Source: Bufo bufo
Taxonomy: Eukaryota > Chordata > Amphibia > Anura > Bufonidae
Direction of reading: 5' to 3'
DNA length: 64,000 nt
Assembly (NCBI RefSeq): GCF_905171765.1
Contig: NC_053392.1
Location: 447,606,837-447,670,836, forward strand
A program made the translations under genes and the position numbers. The notes under the pieces were generated by a model. The model saw only the letters and a program-made list of their open reading frames with translations. It did no database searches and was not told the DNA's origin. This document shows positions 32,510 to 44,599 of this stretch, one piece after another (the first letter of the stretch is position 1; each line of letters opens with the position of its first letter).

Positions 32510-34192
32510 ATAGTAAAATTATTAAAGGTTACGTTTTATCTTTATGTATATTCTAATGGATTACCTTCCTTGTACAATGTTATAATATATACTTTCTATG
32601 TTAGAAAGTATATTATAGTGCATTTGTATTGTGCGGCAGTTGTGTGCGGTTCTGCTGCGATACTGCAAGTATATAGAGGGACAAGCGTTATTGGAATAAA
32701 TAATTTCTACTGGTGTGATATACCAGTTGTCCCCCAAAAAAACTGATTGAAGCGGGGTGTTATATACCAATATACTTTCTTTATAGTGCATTTGGGTACT
32801 GTATAGTGCATTTGCACATGCTCGTACGCGAAAATTATATTGCAGATATTTCGCATTGAAAACAAAAATGAATGGAGATCACAAATTTGAATAATACATC
32901 TGGTATGTCACTGTCCATGTTGTGGGACTATTTGTGCACTTCTAGTAATTATTTCTTGGCTGCAAATATGAGCTGAAGGTTTTTCAGGTCCGCCTGTCAT
33001 TAAAATGAATGGGATCCGCCGCGAACTTGCCTCGGCAGATGTTCGTCCATCACTATCCGGGAACCCCAGGCGTTGCCAGACAAAGTCAGACAAAGCAGAG
33101 CAAATAGGGTGAATAGGTGGTGGAGAGGAAGATGAAAGAAATTGAGTTCAGACTTTGTATGAAGTTAAACTGCAGCTTTACTTTGCATAAACGTTTTTTC
33201 AAACGGTTTACAGACTTGGTCTTGGTTTCCGGCAAGCTTTGGCATAAAAATGGCAGGCAAACCCTCTTGCTATGCTGACAGGATTAAATAGGAACTTTTC
33301 CTTTTGCTTTCTGCTGCAACTTCTCTCTTTGTCCTACTCTATAGCAAGGCACAGGGCAACTTCTTCCAGGCTAATGAAACTTTTAGAAGTGGTCTCTCTG
33401 CTCCAGCAGAACTGAAGGTGTTCTGGCTGGTGTGGGCAACACATATATCCGCCTGCGTCCTCCGAATCTCCTCCTTTCTTCACAGTTAGATTGCCGTAAT
33501 CTCACGATGCGTGAGTTCGCGCATGCGCAGTGCCGCTATAGTGTTCCTTCCCTGTGCTGGCATCAGCCTCAGGGAAGGAACTGCGCATGCTCGAACTCGC
33601 GCATCGCGAGATTACGGCAATCTAACTGTGAAGAAAGGAGGAGATTCGGAGGACGTAGGCGGTGCTGGGCTCCTTCACAGGGGGGCGTGGCTGGGCACGA
33701 AGAAGGTTAGTACAGCCCCTTGGGCACCTTACCAGGCTCATTTACATATCTCAAAAATAATTTTTTAAGCCCAATAAAAGGACACCGCTTTATGGGAGAG
33801 GTATATTGCGGATATGCTAGCGGCGATCTAGCCGTGCATGTCCGCATCTCTATAGGCTAAAACGAGGTGACAGAATCCCTTTAAATGTGCCCTATTGCGC
33901 TACCTAAATGCACTATATAGAAAGTATGTTATTGGTATATACCACCTTCGCTTCAATCACTTTTTTGGGGGGGGCAACTGGTATATCACACCAGTAGAAA
34001 TTATTTGTTCCAATAACGCTTGTCCCTCTATATACCTGCGGTATCGCAGCAGAACCGCACACAACTGCTACACAATACAAATGCACTATAATATACTTTC
34101 TATGTTAGAAAGCATATTATAACATTGTACATGGAAGGAAAACCATTAGAATATACATAAAGATAAAACGTAACCTTTAATAATGTTACTAT
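32510..34192. mobile_element. Foldback element with ~290-bp inverted arms
   Basis: The left arm (32510-32810) and right arm (33900-34192) are reverse complements with few changes, sharing ATTATTAAAGGTTACG, GGGACAAGCGTTATTGGAA and TACTTTCTATGTTAGAAAG. The roughly 1.1 kb between them holds unrelated DNA including a palindromic MITE. No transposase or target duplication was recognised. It could be a foldback transposon or an inverted duplication of one repeat. Confidence 0.75.
33457..33655. repeat. Near-perfect palindrome (hairpin MITE core)
   Basis: The left arm from about 33457 (CTCCGAATCTCCTCCTTTC, then AGATTGCCGTAATCTC) pairs with the right arm ending about 33655 (GCGAGATTACGGCAATCT, then GAAAGGAGGAGATTCGGAG). 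The loop is about 45 bp and includes CCTTCCCTG … CAGGGAAGG. The sequence CGAGGTGACAGAATCCCTTT after it (about 33863) resembles a MITE end. Confidence 0.85.
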
Positions 34193-34629
34193 TAAAAGAT
34201 ATCCCTAGAAATGAAAATAAATCAAATTATTAAAGTTAAGCAAATAGCATAGATGTCGTAGGCAATAACAAGTGCTCGGCGGCACCAAATCAGAAACCAT
34301 ATGTCCTACCATAATCCAAGGGGTTCCAGTGCACATCGATGAATCCCGGAGGGAAAGCAGAAAACATCTATCCCTGGGCTAGATGATGATGTGGTATTGA
34401 AGGACAGGGTGGGCAAAGAACTGTCCCTGATATTGCCCTACAGGGGGGTGCTATTCTGGCCCTGATAGCCTAACCACAGGCCACCCGCCCTGATAAGAGC
34501 GACCCCGTCCGGAACCTTACCCTATATAAAAATGGCCCTAGTAAGCCCCTAGCCCCCAGGCCCCTGACTTCCAGGTGATCACTATATAGATATATGTGTT
34601 TTTGACTCATTATAAAAGTATATTATAAG
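34193..34629. other. No feature recognised
   Basis: Contains AGTGCTCGGCGGCACC and a moderately GC-rich stretch with no open frame, tandem unit or terminal repeat that could be assigned. Confidence 0.45.
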
Positions 34630-34631
34630 TA

Positions 34632-36255
<1,624 letters not shown>

Positions 36256-36289
36256 TATATCACACCCCTCTGTGTATCACACATATCGA

Positions 36290-36630
36290 TAGCACACCTA
36301 TACTAGTGCTTAAAAGGACTTTTGTGGCCCTATTAGCTAGCGTTTAGTGTCCCTAACAGCCTGTTCCTTCTCCACACAGCAACCTCTCCCTACACTAGCA
36401 AAACACTGAAAGTAAAATGGCGGCCAGGGTTTATTTATAAGGTAGGGCGTATGTCCATGTGCTGAAACATCTCAAATGGCTGTTCTGTACCACCTGATGG
36501 ATGTGTCATGGGTCAAAGTTCTTCACAATGTAAAAGAATATGGCGGGTGCAAATATCGCCATATGTTCGGCGAATCGAGAACGGGCAAAGTTTGCCGCAA
36601 AACGACCGCCGGGCCATCTCTAGTGGTAAT
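36290..36630 (-). mobile_element. hAT terminus (second family), reversed
   Basis: The reverse complement shares blocks with 21140-21500: GCTAGCTAA…AAAAGTCC, ACCCATGACACATCCATCA, GCCATATTCTTTTACATTG-like sequence and GCGGCAAACTTTGCCCG. No transposase. The terminus itself ends near 36630. Confidence 0.65.
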
Positions 36631-37723
36631 GCCACTCGTAGCGTTACACAAGCATTGAGGGTGCCCACCCACTTGTCTTCCGTCCCGGGCCCTGCTTCCT
36701 CTATGCTCAAGGCCCCCACCCCCATTGCACAGCAGACACCGATGTCTGACCAGTAACATCCAGGCTCCAGGCAGCATAGAGCTCTCTCTTCTGTCTGCTG
36801 GGCACTGCACTGGCCAATCAGCATTGAGCAGTGTAAAGCTCAGCAGACAGAACTGTATACCGCGCTCACGCACTGCCCGCCTGCTTCATCATCCACCCAC
36901 AGGACCAGGGAACAGTCACTGAATTTAGCCCCAGCATTTCCACTGCCAGCCCAGCAACAGCCGCCCACAGTTCGGGCAGTAAGTAAAAAAAAAAGTTAAT
37001 TGGGGTGATTCTTTATGGGGGGAAGACAGAGAATAGCAGCAAGCAGAGTTCCTACATGGTAGGGGGGACTCTGTTGTGTATATAATGCTCATAGAGGACA
37101 CCCCTCCCCATGAACTCTGCTTGCTAATGCATTTCTCATATAGAGGACAGTGTGTGGCCAGCAGCCCATCCCCACTCAGTCACCTTAAGGTGTATATGTG
37201 TGGTGGGGGGTGGCTGTTTATGCATACTAAGCACCCAAAATTCCCGTGCACCACATACAGGTAATACTTGCCCATCTCAACAGCACCCTGCTCCTTAGCA
37301 TGGCTGCCGCTGCATCTCCCATCACGTGGATGAAAACATACTACGACATGGGGGGGGCAGTCAATAGCAGGCAGCGATGGGAACGAGCCTCCCTATCCTC
37401 GCGGGTGACTCTAGGGAGGCTCATTCCTGTCACAGCCTTCTATTGGCTACACAACACCCCAACCGCCCCCCTTCCCCCATCGCCGGATCCGCACGACAGG
37501 GGATGCAGCGGCAGCCGTGGGGCATCAGAAGTTATGCGGGCGCCGGGGAGCGGGGTACGTATTACCTTTATTTGGTGCATTGGTATTTTGGGGGGCATAA
37601 AAGGGAGGGGTCAGGGGAGGAGCCAGGGCAGGTGGTGGGATGGGCCAAGGGTGGGTAGTGGGCTGTAGAGGGGCCCAATTCAGATTCTTGCTATGGGGCC
37701 CAATGACTTCGTGGACGCCCCTG
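36631..37723 (-). mobile_element. Non-autonomous hAT-type element, one end
   Basis: The right end reads CATTGGGCCCCATAGCAAG and CAGGGGCGTCCACGAAG when reversed, a CAGGGGCG-type hAT terminus, ending at 37723. The interior is GC-rich without a credible gene. The left boundary with the hAT fragment before it is not clear, and no target duplication was found. Confidence 0.45.
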
Positions 37724-38185
37724 GCAAGAGCTATGGCTATTATGATACAGACTCATATACTGACATAAGAATACAACTGCAACGGAAGATAATCAGTCTT
37801 GAGAAAGGAGCCTCTGGTCCAAAGCATCACGGTGACAGCCACTTGTATAAACCCTATCTGAAAAAATACAAAAAAGAAACAAAGCTAACACAAAAAAATG
37901 GTCCCACTGGGACCCAAAGTCAGAGTATGAATCAGGTAGACACTTCTTTTAGGAGGTGAGAAAAGAAGTTGGATTAGGGAGAGGCAAACAAAAGATCTTA
38001 AATGATGCCATGTTGTGGATATTTAATGTAATCTAAGAGGAAGTCCAAAGGTGGAAGCCTAGAAGTCAATCAGGGAGAAGTTGCTCCAACCTTTGTCCAC
38101 TCCTGAGTCAGTGTTGCTGGTTTCTTTCTTGGAGGAGAGGTGGAGGAATCCATATCTTTATCTCCCTCCTGTGGCAATGTTCTAT
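37724..38185. other. No feature recognised (older sequence interrupted by piggyBac)
   Basis: A stretch with GAGAAAGGAGCCTCTGGTCC that resumes after the piggyBac element at 43608 with GCCTGAAGAAGCGCGTG and an AATAAA signal. Possibly one retroelement-like repeat split by the piggyBac. No protein was recognised; the 88-codon open frame has no domain. Confidence 0.35.
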
Positions 38186-38189
38186 TTAA
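38186..38189. repeat. TTAA target duplication, left copy
   Basis: TTAA immediately precedes the CCACCTC terminus; the other copy is at 43604-43607. TTAA is the piggyBac target. Confidence 0.9.
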
Positions 38190-38719
38190 CCACCTCAGCC
38201 CCCATGGCTTAAACACCCTGAAAGACCAGGCCACTTTTTACACTTCTGACCTACACTACTTTCAACGTTTATTGCTCGGTCATGCAACTTACCACCCAAA
38301 TGAATTTTACCTCCTTTTCTTCTCACTAATAGAGCTTTCATTTGGTGGTATTTCATTGCTGCTGACATTTTTACTTTTTTTGTTATTAATCGAAATTTAA
38401 CGATTTTTTTGCAAAAAAATGACATTTTTCACTTTCAGTTGTAAAATTTTGCAAAAAAAAACGAGATCCATATATAAATTTTGCTCTAAATTTATTGTTC
38501 TACATGTCTTTGATAAAAAAAAAATGTTTGGGTAAAAAAAAAATGGTTTGGGTAAAAGTTATAGCGTTTACAAACTATGGTACAAAAATGTGAATTTCCG
38601 CTTTTTGAAGCAGCTCTGACTTTCTGAGCACCTGTCATGTTTCCTGAGGTTCTACAATGCCCAGACAGTACAAACACCCCACAAATGACCCCATTTCGGA
38701 AAGTAGACACCCTAAGGTA

Positions 38720-39915
38720 TTCGCTGATGGGCATAGCGAGTTCATAGAACTTTTTATTTTTTGTCACAAGTTAGCGGAAAATGATGATTTTTTTTTTTTT
38801 TCTTACAAAGTCTCATATTCCACTAACTTGTGACAAAAAATAAAAACTTCCATGAACTCACTATGCCCATCAGCGAATACCTTGGGGTGTCTTCTTTCCA
38901 AAATGGGGTCACTTGTGGGGTAGTTATACTGCCCTGGCATTCTAGGGGCCTAAATGTGTGGTAAGGAGTTTGAAATCAAATTCTGTAAAAAATGACCAGT
39001 GAAATCCGAAAGGTGCTCTTTGGAATATGGGCCCCTTTGCCCACCTAGGCTGCAAAAAAGTGTCATACATCTGGTATATCCATATTCAGGAGAAGTTGGG
39101 GAATGTGTTTTGGGGTGTCATTTTACATATACCCATGCTGGGTGGGATAAATATCTTGGTCAAATGCCAACTTTGTATAAAAAAATGGGAAAAGTTGTCT
39201 TTTGCCAAGATATTTCTCTCACCCAGCATGGGTATATGTAAAATGACACCCCAAAACACATTCCCCAACTTCTCCTGAATACGGAGATGCCACATGTGTG
39301 ACACTTTTTTTGCAGCCTAGGTGGGCAAAGGGGCCCACATTCCAAAGAGCACCTTTCAGATTTCACTGGTCATTTTTTACAGAATTTGATTTCAAACTCC
39401 TTACCACACATCATTTTCCATTAACTTGTGACAAAAAATAAAAAATTCTAGGAACTCGCCATGCCCCTCACGGAATACCTTGGGGTGTCTTCTATCCAAA
39501 ATGGGGTCACTTGTGGGGTAGTTATACTGCCCTGGCATTCTAGGGGCCCAAATGTGTGGTAAGTAGGTAAATGACCTGTGAAATCCGAAAGGTGCTCTTT
39601 GGAATATGGGCCCCTTTGCCCACCTAGGCTGCAAAAAAGTGTCACACATGTGGTATCTCCGTATTCAGGAGAAGTTGGGGAATGTGTTTTGGGGTGTCAT
39701 TTTACATATACCCATGCTGGGTGAGAGAAATATCTTGGCAAAAGACAACTTTTCCCATTTTTTTTATACAAAGTTGGCATTTGACCAAGATATTTATCTC
39801 ACCCAGCATGGGTATATGTAAAATGACACCCCAAAACACATTCCCCAACTTCTCCTGAATACGGAGATACCACATGTGTGACACTTTTTTGCAGCCTAGG
39901 TGGGCAAAGGGGCCC
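38720..39915. repeat. Alternating inverted modules inside piggyBac
   Basis: The block GCCCACCTAGGCTGC (+) at about 39045 recurs reversed at 39320, direct at 39622 and reversed at 39895. Between them TACATATACCCATGCTGGGT and its reverse alternate likewise, as do blocks with ACTTGTGACAAAAAATAAAA. Long hairpins could form between neighbours. The same modules appear at 47050-48905. All open frames here are repeat products. Confidence 0.85.
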
Positions 39916-40723
39916 AAATTCCTTTTAGGAGGGCATTTTTAGACATTTGGATACCAGACTTCTTCTCACGCTTTGGGGCCCCTAAAATGCCAGGGCAGTA
40001 TAAATACCCCACAAGTGACCCCATTTTGGAAAGAAGACACCCCAAGGTATTCAATGAGGGGCATGGCGAGTTCATAGAAAAAAAAAAATTTTGGCACAAA
40101 ATCCATACCCACTTAGCACGTATGCCCTGGCAAACCAGATTTCTCCATTCACATCAATCGATGTGGATGAATAAATCATTGCCGGGATTTTTTTTTTTAT
40201 ATATATACAAAGTGTTTGCCAAAGTATATGAACACCGCCACCTCCTCAGCTCATATGCCTCGGCAAACGTATATTTTACTGCAGAGGAGAAATCTCGTCT
40301 TGCAGCGCCGCATACACCGACTTGCGTGTAATCTGACAGCAGCGCAATGCTTCTGTCAGAATGCACATCAGTGCTGCAGCTAGTCGATTGGTTGGTCCAC
40401 CTGGAAGGTAAAAAAAACAAAACAAAAAAGAAAAAACCAGGCCGCAACGCAATAAATTTATTAACTTCAGAACAGAACATATTAACTTTTTTTTAACTTT
40501 TTTAACTTTTTTACTTACCGGTAATTTTTTTTTTGTTTCGTTTTTTTTACCTTTTATAGAACAAACCTCTCCTTCCCCATGGGACAATGTGCAAAGCGCA
40601 AATCGCCCAAAGATGTGGTGAAGTACGTTATGCACTTTATCCCAGGTGAAAGGAGAGGTTTGCAGCAGCTGTGAGTAAAAGGGCCCTAATAGCCCTGTGT
40701 GCCTGTCCTGTGAGATGCAATCC

Positions 40724-42670
40724 CTATGCTAGGTGTACCTGTGTGTGGTACTTCCGGAAACACTCTCCTAAGCATAGGGCAGGGTGGTCAGGACAGTCAG
40801 GACAGAAATAGCGGGTGTCACGCCTTATTCCACTCCTGCTACAGACACAACATTTTTTTCGGGGTGGCGGTTGGGTTGAGGTAAGAGCAACGACACTGGG
40901 GAAATGTCGCTCGTGTAGACGGCTAACTACACTGGTGGATGGGGCCACGGAACCTTCTGGATACAGGAGGTTCTCGATGATCTCTTCCTGGAATTTGAGG
41001 AAGGATCGTGTTCTCCCAGCCTTACTGTAGAGAACAAAACTATTATACAGCGCCAATTGAATTAAATATACAGACACCTTCTTATACCAGCGTCTGGTTC
41101 TGCGGGAAACTAAATAGGGAGCCAACATCTGGTCATTGAAGTCCACCCCTCCCATGAGCGCATTATAGTCGTGGACTGAGAGGGGCTTTTCAATGACACG
41201 GGTTGCCCTTTCAATTTGGATTGTCGTGTCTGCGTGAATGGAGGAGAGCATGTAAACGTCACGCTTGTCTCTCCATTTCACCACGAGCAGTTCTTCAGTA
41301 CACAAGGCAGCCCTCTCCCCCCTTGCAAGACGGGTGGTAACGAGCCGTTGGGGGAAGCCCACGCGACTAGTTCGCGCGGTGCCACAGGCGCAAATCCGTT
41401 CTAGAAACAAATGCCTAAAGAGGGCCACACTTGTGTAAAAATTGTCCACATAAAGATGGTACCCCTTGCCGAATAAGGGTGACACCAAGTCCCAGACTGT
41501 CTTCCCACTGCTCCCCAGGTAGTCAGGGCAACCGACCGGCTCCAGGGTCTGATCTTTTCCCTCATAGATCCGAAATTTGTGGGTATAGCCTGTGGCCCTT
41601 TCACAGAGCTTATACAATTTGACCCCATAACGGGCACGCTTGCTTGGGATGTATTGTTTGAAGCCAAGGCGCCCGGTAAAATGTATTAGGGACTCGTCTA
41701 CGCAGATGTTTTGCTCAGGGGTATACAAATCTGCAAATTTCTGGTTGAAATGGTCTATGAGGGGCCGAATTTTGTGGAGCCGGTCAAAAGCTGGGTGGCC
41801 TCTGGGACGGGAGGTGGTGTTGTCACTAAAATGCAGAAAACGCAGGATGGTCTCAAATCGTGTCCTGGACATAGCAGCAGAGAACATGGGCATGTGATGA
41901 ATTGGGTTCGTGGACCAATATGACCGCAATTCATGCTTTTTAGTTAGACCTATGTTGAGGAGAAGGCCCAGAAAAATTTTAAGTTCGGAAACTTGGACTG
42001 GTTTCCACCGGAAAGGCTGGGCATAATAGCTTCCCGGGTTTGCGGTTATAAATTGTGTGGCATACCGGTTTGTCTCTGCCACGACTAAGTCCAAGAGCTC
42101 CGCAGTCAAGAACAGCTCAAAAAATCCCAGGGCCGAACCGATTTGAGCCGTCTCAACCCGAACTCCAGACTGGGCGGTGAAAGGGGGAACTAATGGTGCG
42201 GCTGAAGTTGGTGACTGCCAATCAGGGTTTGCCAGCACCTCAGGGATTCTAGGGGCTCTACGGGCCTGTCTGTGCGGTGGCTGCGACGGGGTAACTACTG
42301 CACGTGCCACCGTACCAGCTTCAACTGCCCTTCTGGTGCTCGCTACTTCACCAGGTTGTACGGCAGTGCTGGTACTAGGTCCAGGAAGGGCTGCGCTGCT
42401 GGTGTATGCCTCACCACATGATCCGGCAGCGACAGCCCCACTCTGCTGCTCTTGAAGCGGATCCTGCGTAACCTGTGGTCTAGCGACACGGGGCCGGGTA
42501 CGCCTGGTTCTATCAGGGACCTCCTCGTCCGAACTTTGGGTCAGAGAGCCACTGCTTTCCACAGGTTCATATTCTGACCCGCTAGATTCGTCAGATGAGG
42601 GTTCCCATTCCTCATCCGACTGGGTCAGAATCCTGTAGGCCTCTTCAGAAGAATATTCCCTGTTTGACAT
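40724..42670 (-). CDS. piggyBac transposase, 648 residues, intact
   Basis: ATG at 42670-42668 to TGA-side stop at 40724, with no interruption. Residues 1-180 are acidic and low-complexity (Ser/Glu-rich, then Pro/Ala/Arg). The DDE_Tnp_1_7-type catalytic core begins about residue 181 (LGFFELFLTAELLDLVV). The three catalytic aspartates of the family fall at D325 (CVDESL), D409 (YVDNFYTS) and D510 (GGVDFNDQ). The C-terminus (about 607-646) is a cysteine-rich zinc-binding domain with CCVC, C-x2-C, C-x3-C and two His, as in other piggyBac transposases, where it binds the element's ends and helps nuclear import. The enzyme would excise and insert the element precisely at TTAA. The length is close to known family members (about 590-650). 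It lies inside its own TIRs and TTAA duplication, which argues against a domesticated host gene. No disabling change was seen. Confidence 0.95.
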   Translation of the reverse strand: MSNREYSSEEAYRILTQSDEEWEPSSDESSGSEYEPVESSGSLTQSSDEEVPDRTRRTRPRVARPQVTQDPLQEQQSGAVAAGSCGEAYTSSAALPGPSTSTAVQPGEVASTRRAVEAGTVARAVVTPSQPPHRQARRAPRIPEVLANPDWQSPTSAAPLVPPFTAQSGVRVETAQIGSALGFFELFLTAELLDLVVAETNRYATQFITANPGSYYAQPFRWKPVQVSELKIFLGLLLNIGLTKKHELRSYWSTNPIHHMPMFSAAMSRTRFETILRFLHFSDNTTSRPRGHPAFDRLHKIRPLIDHFNQKFADLYTPEQNICVDESLIHFTGRLGFKQYIPSKRARYGVKLYKLCERATGYTHKFRIYEGKDQTLEPVGCPDYLGSSGKTVWDLVSPLFGKGYHLYVDNFYTSVALFRHLFLERICACGTARTSRVGFPQRLVTTRLARGERAALCTEELLVVKWRDKRDVYMLSSIHADTTIQIERATRVIEKPLSVHDYNALMGGVDFNDQMLAPYLVSRRTRRWYKKVSVYLIQLALYNSFVLYSKAGRTRSFLKFQEEIIENLLYPEGSVAPSTSVVSRLHERHFPSVVALTSTQPPPRKKCCVCSRSGIRRDTRYFCPDCPDHPALCLGECFRKYHTQVHLA

Positions 42671-43302
42671 TTTGGACTACTAAATTTAGGGGTATTCCCT
42701 GAGACTACCCAAGAAAAAAAGCAAACCTGTCTTACAAAGGGGAGGCTAGCGAAGTACCGGAGGCCGCTGCGGTTGATAAAAAATATCAAAACTGATTTTT
42801 TTATCGCCGCAGTGCGTGTAAAGTGATCAAAAAAAAATAATTTTTTGTCACTGCGGTGGGGCGGGCGTGGGTGAACGCACGTGTGGGCGGGCGACCGATC
42901 AGGCCTGATCGGGCAAACACTGCGTTTTGGGTGGAGGGCGAGCTAAGGTGACACTAATACAATTATAGATCTGACCGTGATCAGTTTTGATCACTTACAG
43001 ATACTATAAAAGTACAAATGCTGATTAGCGATACGCTAATCAGCGAATAAAAGTGACTGCGGTGCGGTGGGCTGGGCGCTAACTGACGCTAACTACCTAA
43101 CCAAGGGGCCTAAACTATCCCTAAAACCTAACAGCCAATACTAGTGGAAAAAAAAAAGTGACAGTTTACACTGATCACTTTTTGTCTTTCACTAGTGATT
43201 GACAGGGGCGATCTAAGGGGTGATCAAAGGGTTAATTGGGGTGCAGGGGGGGTGATCTGGGGCTAAGGTGTAGTGTTGGTGCTACTCACTGTGAAGTCTG
43301 CT

Positions 43303-43463
43303 CCTCTGCTGGATCCAACCGACGAAAAGGACCAGCAGAGGAGCAGAGAAGCCATATAACAGATCATATTTACTAATATGATCTGTTATATGGCTTGTGA
43401 TTAGATTTTTAAAAAATCAGCAACCTGCCAGCGACGATCATTGGCTGGCAGGTTGCTGATGCA
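43303..43463. repeat. Three consecutive hairpins near the piggyBac right end
   Basis: H1: CTGCTCCTCTGCTGG pairs with CCAGCAGAGGAGCAG (about 43303-43346). H2: CCATATAACAGATCATAT pairs with ATATGATCTGTTATATGG (about 43353-43394). H3: CAGCAACCTGCCAGC pairs with GCTGGCAGGTTGCTG (about 43423-43460). Loops are 5-14 bases. A structurally matching trio with different stem sequences lies at 46366-46530. Confidence 0.85.
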
Positions 43464-43603
43464 ATTGTCCTCGAACTTTTGCCGGCCCGCGATGCGCATG
43501 TGACCGAAATCTCGTGTCTCGCGAGAGGACGCGCCAGCGCGTCCAAGCGGAATGAAACAACCACCTCCAGGACGCGTCGCTGCATTCGGCGGTCCGGAGG
43601 TGG

Positions 43604-43607
43604 TTAA
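43604..43607. repeat. TTAA target duplication, right copy
   Basis: Follows the GAGGTGG terminus directly; matches 38186-38189. Confidence 0.9.
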
Positions 43608-43799
43608 GGAGTGGTCAGTGGCCTGAAGAAGCGCGTGTTTGTGCTAAACGGCCGTTGCAGCTGCTATGTGTGGGAGGAATGTGTTCCGCCCCGGTCTGCT
43701 GTATTGACGTTTACCTTGCACAAATAAAGTTGTATTTTTAATGAATCTACAGTAGTGAGTGTCACCCAACCTATTTTCTGTACTCTATGGACGTTCCAT
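43608..43799 (+). repeat. Retroelement-like 3' tail
   Basis: GCCTGAAGAAGCGCGTGTTT … GCACAAATAAAGTTGTATTT resembles the 3' ends of amphibian retroelement repeats, with a polyadenylation signal at 43721-43727. Continues the sequence broken by the piggyBac. Family not established. Confidence 0.4.
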
Positions 43800-43802
43800 T
43801 TA

Positions 43803-44108
43803 GGCTCCATTCACACGTCCGCAAATGGGTCCGCATTCGTTCCGCAATTTTGCGGAACGGGTGCGGACCCATTCATTTCCTATGGGGACGGAATGGATGC
43901 GGACAGCACACAGTGTGCTGTCAACATCCGCATTTGCGGAGCGCGGCCCCGATCTTCAGGTCCGCAGCTCCGCAAAAGATAGAACATGTCCTATTCTTGT
44001 CCGCAGCTTGTGGACAAGAATAGGCATTTCTATAGGGGTGCCGGGCAGGTGTGTTGCGGATCCGCAATTTGCGGGTCCGCAACACACCACGGACGTGTGA
44101 ATGGAGCC
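43803..44108. mobile_element. Foldback MITE with TTA duplication, 306 bp
   Basis: Inverted ends GGCTCCATTCACACGTCCG and CGGACGTGTGAATGGAGCC lie between TTA at 43800-43802 and 44109-44111. The interior is made of further inverted pieces, e.g. TCCGCAATTTTGCGGA and TTGCGGATCCGCAATTTGCG. TTA fits PIF/Harbinger. A related terminus is at 32450-32509 and short relatives are at 46671 and 46843. Confidence 0.85.
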
Positions 44109-44239
44109 TTAAGGAGTGCTTCAGCAGCTTCAATTGGGGAAGACAGAATATGAGTGGAGTTATTGAAGAGCACAATTAAATTAACAGGATATCCTCATTT
44201 ATAAGGTACGCTGTTGCACCAAAGGGCTTTATTGAGTGA

Positions 44240-44497
44240 ATTTTGACGTTCCGTATGGCATCAGTTTTTTTTGCGGATCCATTGTAATAATGCCTATCCT
44301 TGTCCGCAAACTAGGAAAAAATAGGACATGCACTATTTTTTTTGGCGGAGCAACGGAACGGACATACTGATGCGGACAGCACACGGTGTGCTGTCCGCTT
44401 TTTTGCGGACCCATTGAAATGAATGGGTCCGCATCCTATCTGCAAAAAAAACAGAACGGACACGGAAACAAAATACGTTTGTGTGCATGAGGCCTCA
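44240..44497. mobile_element. Related foldback MITE, left end missing
   Basis: GCGGACAGCACACGGTGTGCTGTCCGC is a 27-bp internal palindrome, here noted by its halves around 44373-44400. The right end reads TTTGTGTGCATGAGGCC (about 44496). The left end does not show the matching terminus. Confidence 0.6.
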
Positions 44498-44599
44498 GTG
44501 TCACTGGTGATAGATCTATATATAGTTCCACATTTTTTTATCTTTCTGTAACAGATTGTTTGTTTGTTTGTTTGTTCTGAGCTGCTTTCATCACTTGCT

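Larger units (their letters stand above)
38190..43603 (-). mobile_element. piggyBac element, 5.4 kb, intact transposase
   Basis: Begins CCACCTCAGCC and ends GGTCCGGAGGTGG, giving a 7-bp terminal inverted repeat CCACCTC between TTAA copies. The transposase is on the minus strand, nearer the right end. The left 2.4 kb is non-coding and packed with alternating inverted modules; the right 0.9 kb has three hairpins and a smaller one (CTGATTAGCGATACGCTAATCAG, about 43020). With matching ends, TTAA duplication and an uninterrupted gene, it could be mobile, though activity cannot be read from sequence. Confidence 0.93.

Noticed and set aside
37246..37668. 140-codon GC-rich open frame as a host gene
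   Set aside because: No domain, no splice signals, overlaps other frames, and lies inside a non-autonomous hAT-type element.
40724..42670. Possibility that the piggyBac transposase is a domesticated host gene
   Set aside because: It still sits between matching terminal repeats and TTAA copies; domesticated genes have lost these.
43803..44497. GC-rich hairpins read as structured non-coding RNA genes
   Set aside because: They have inverted ends and a TTA duplication, so they are better explained as MITEs.
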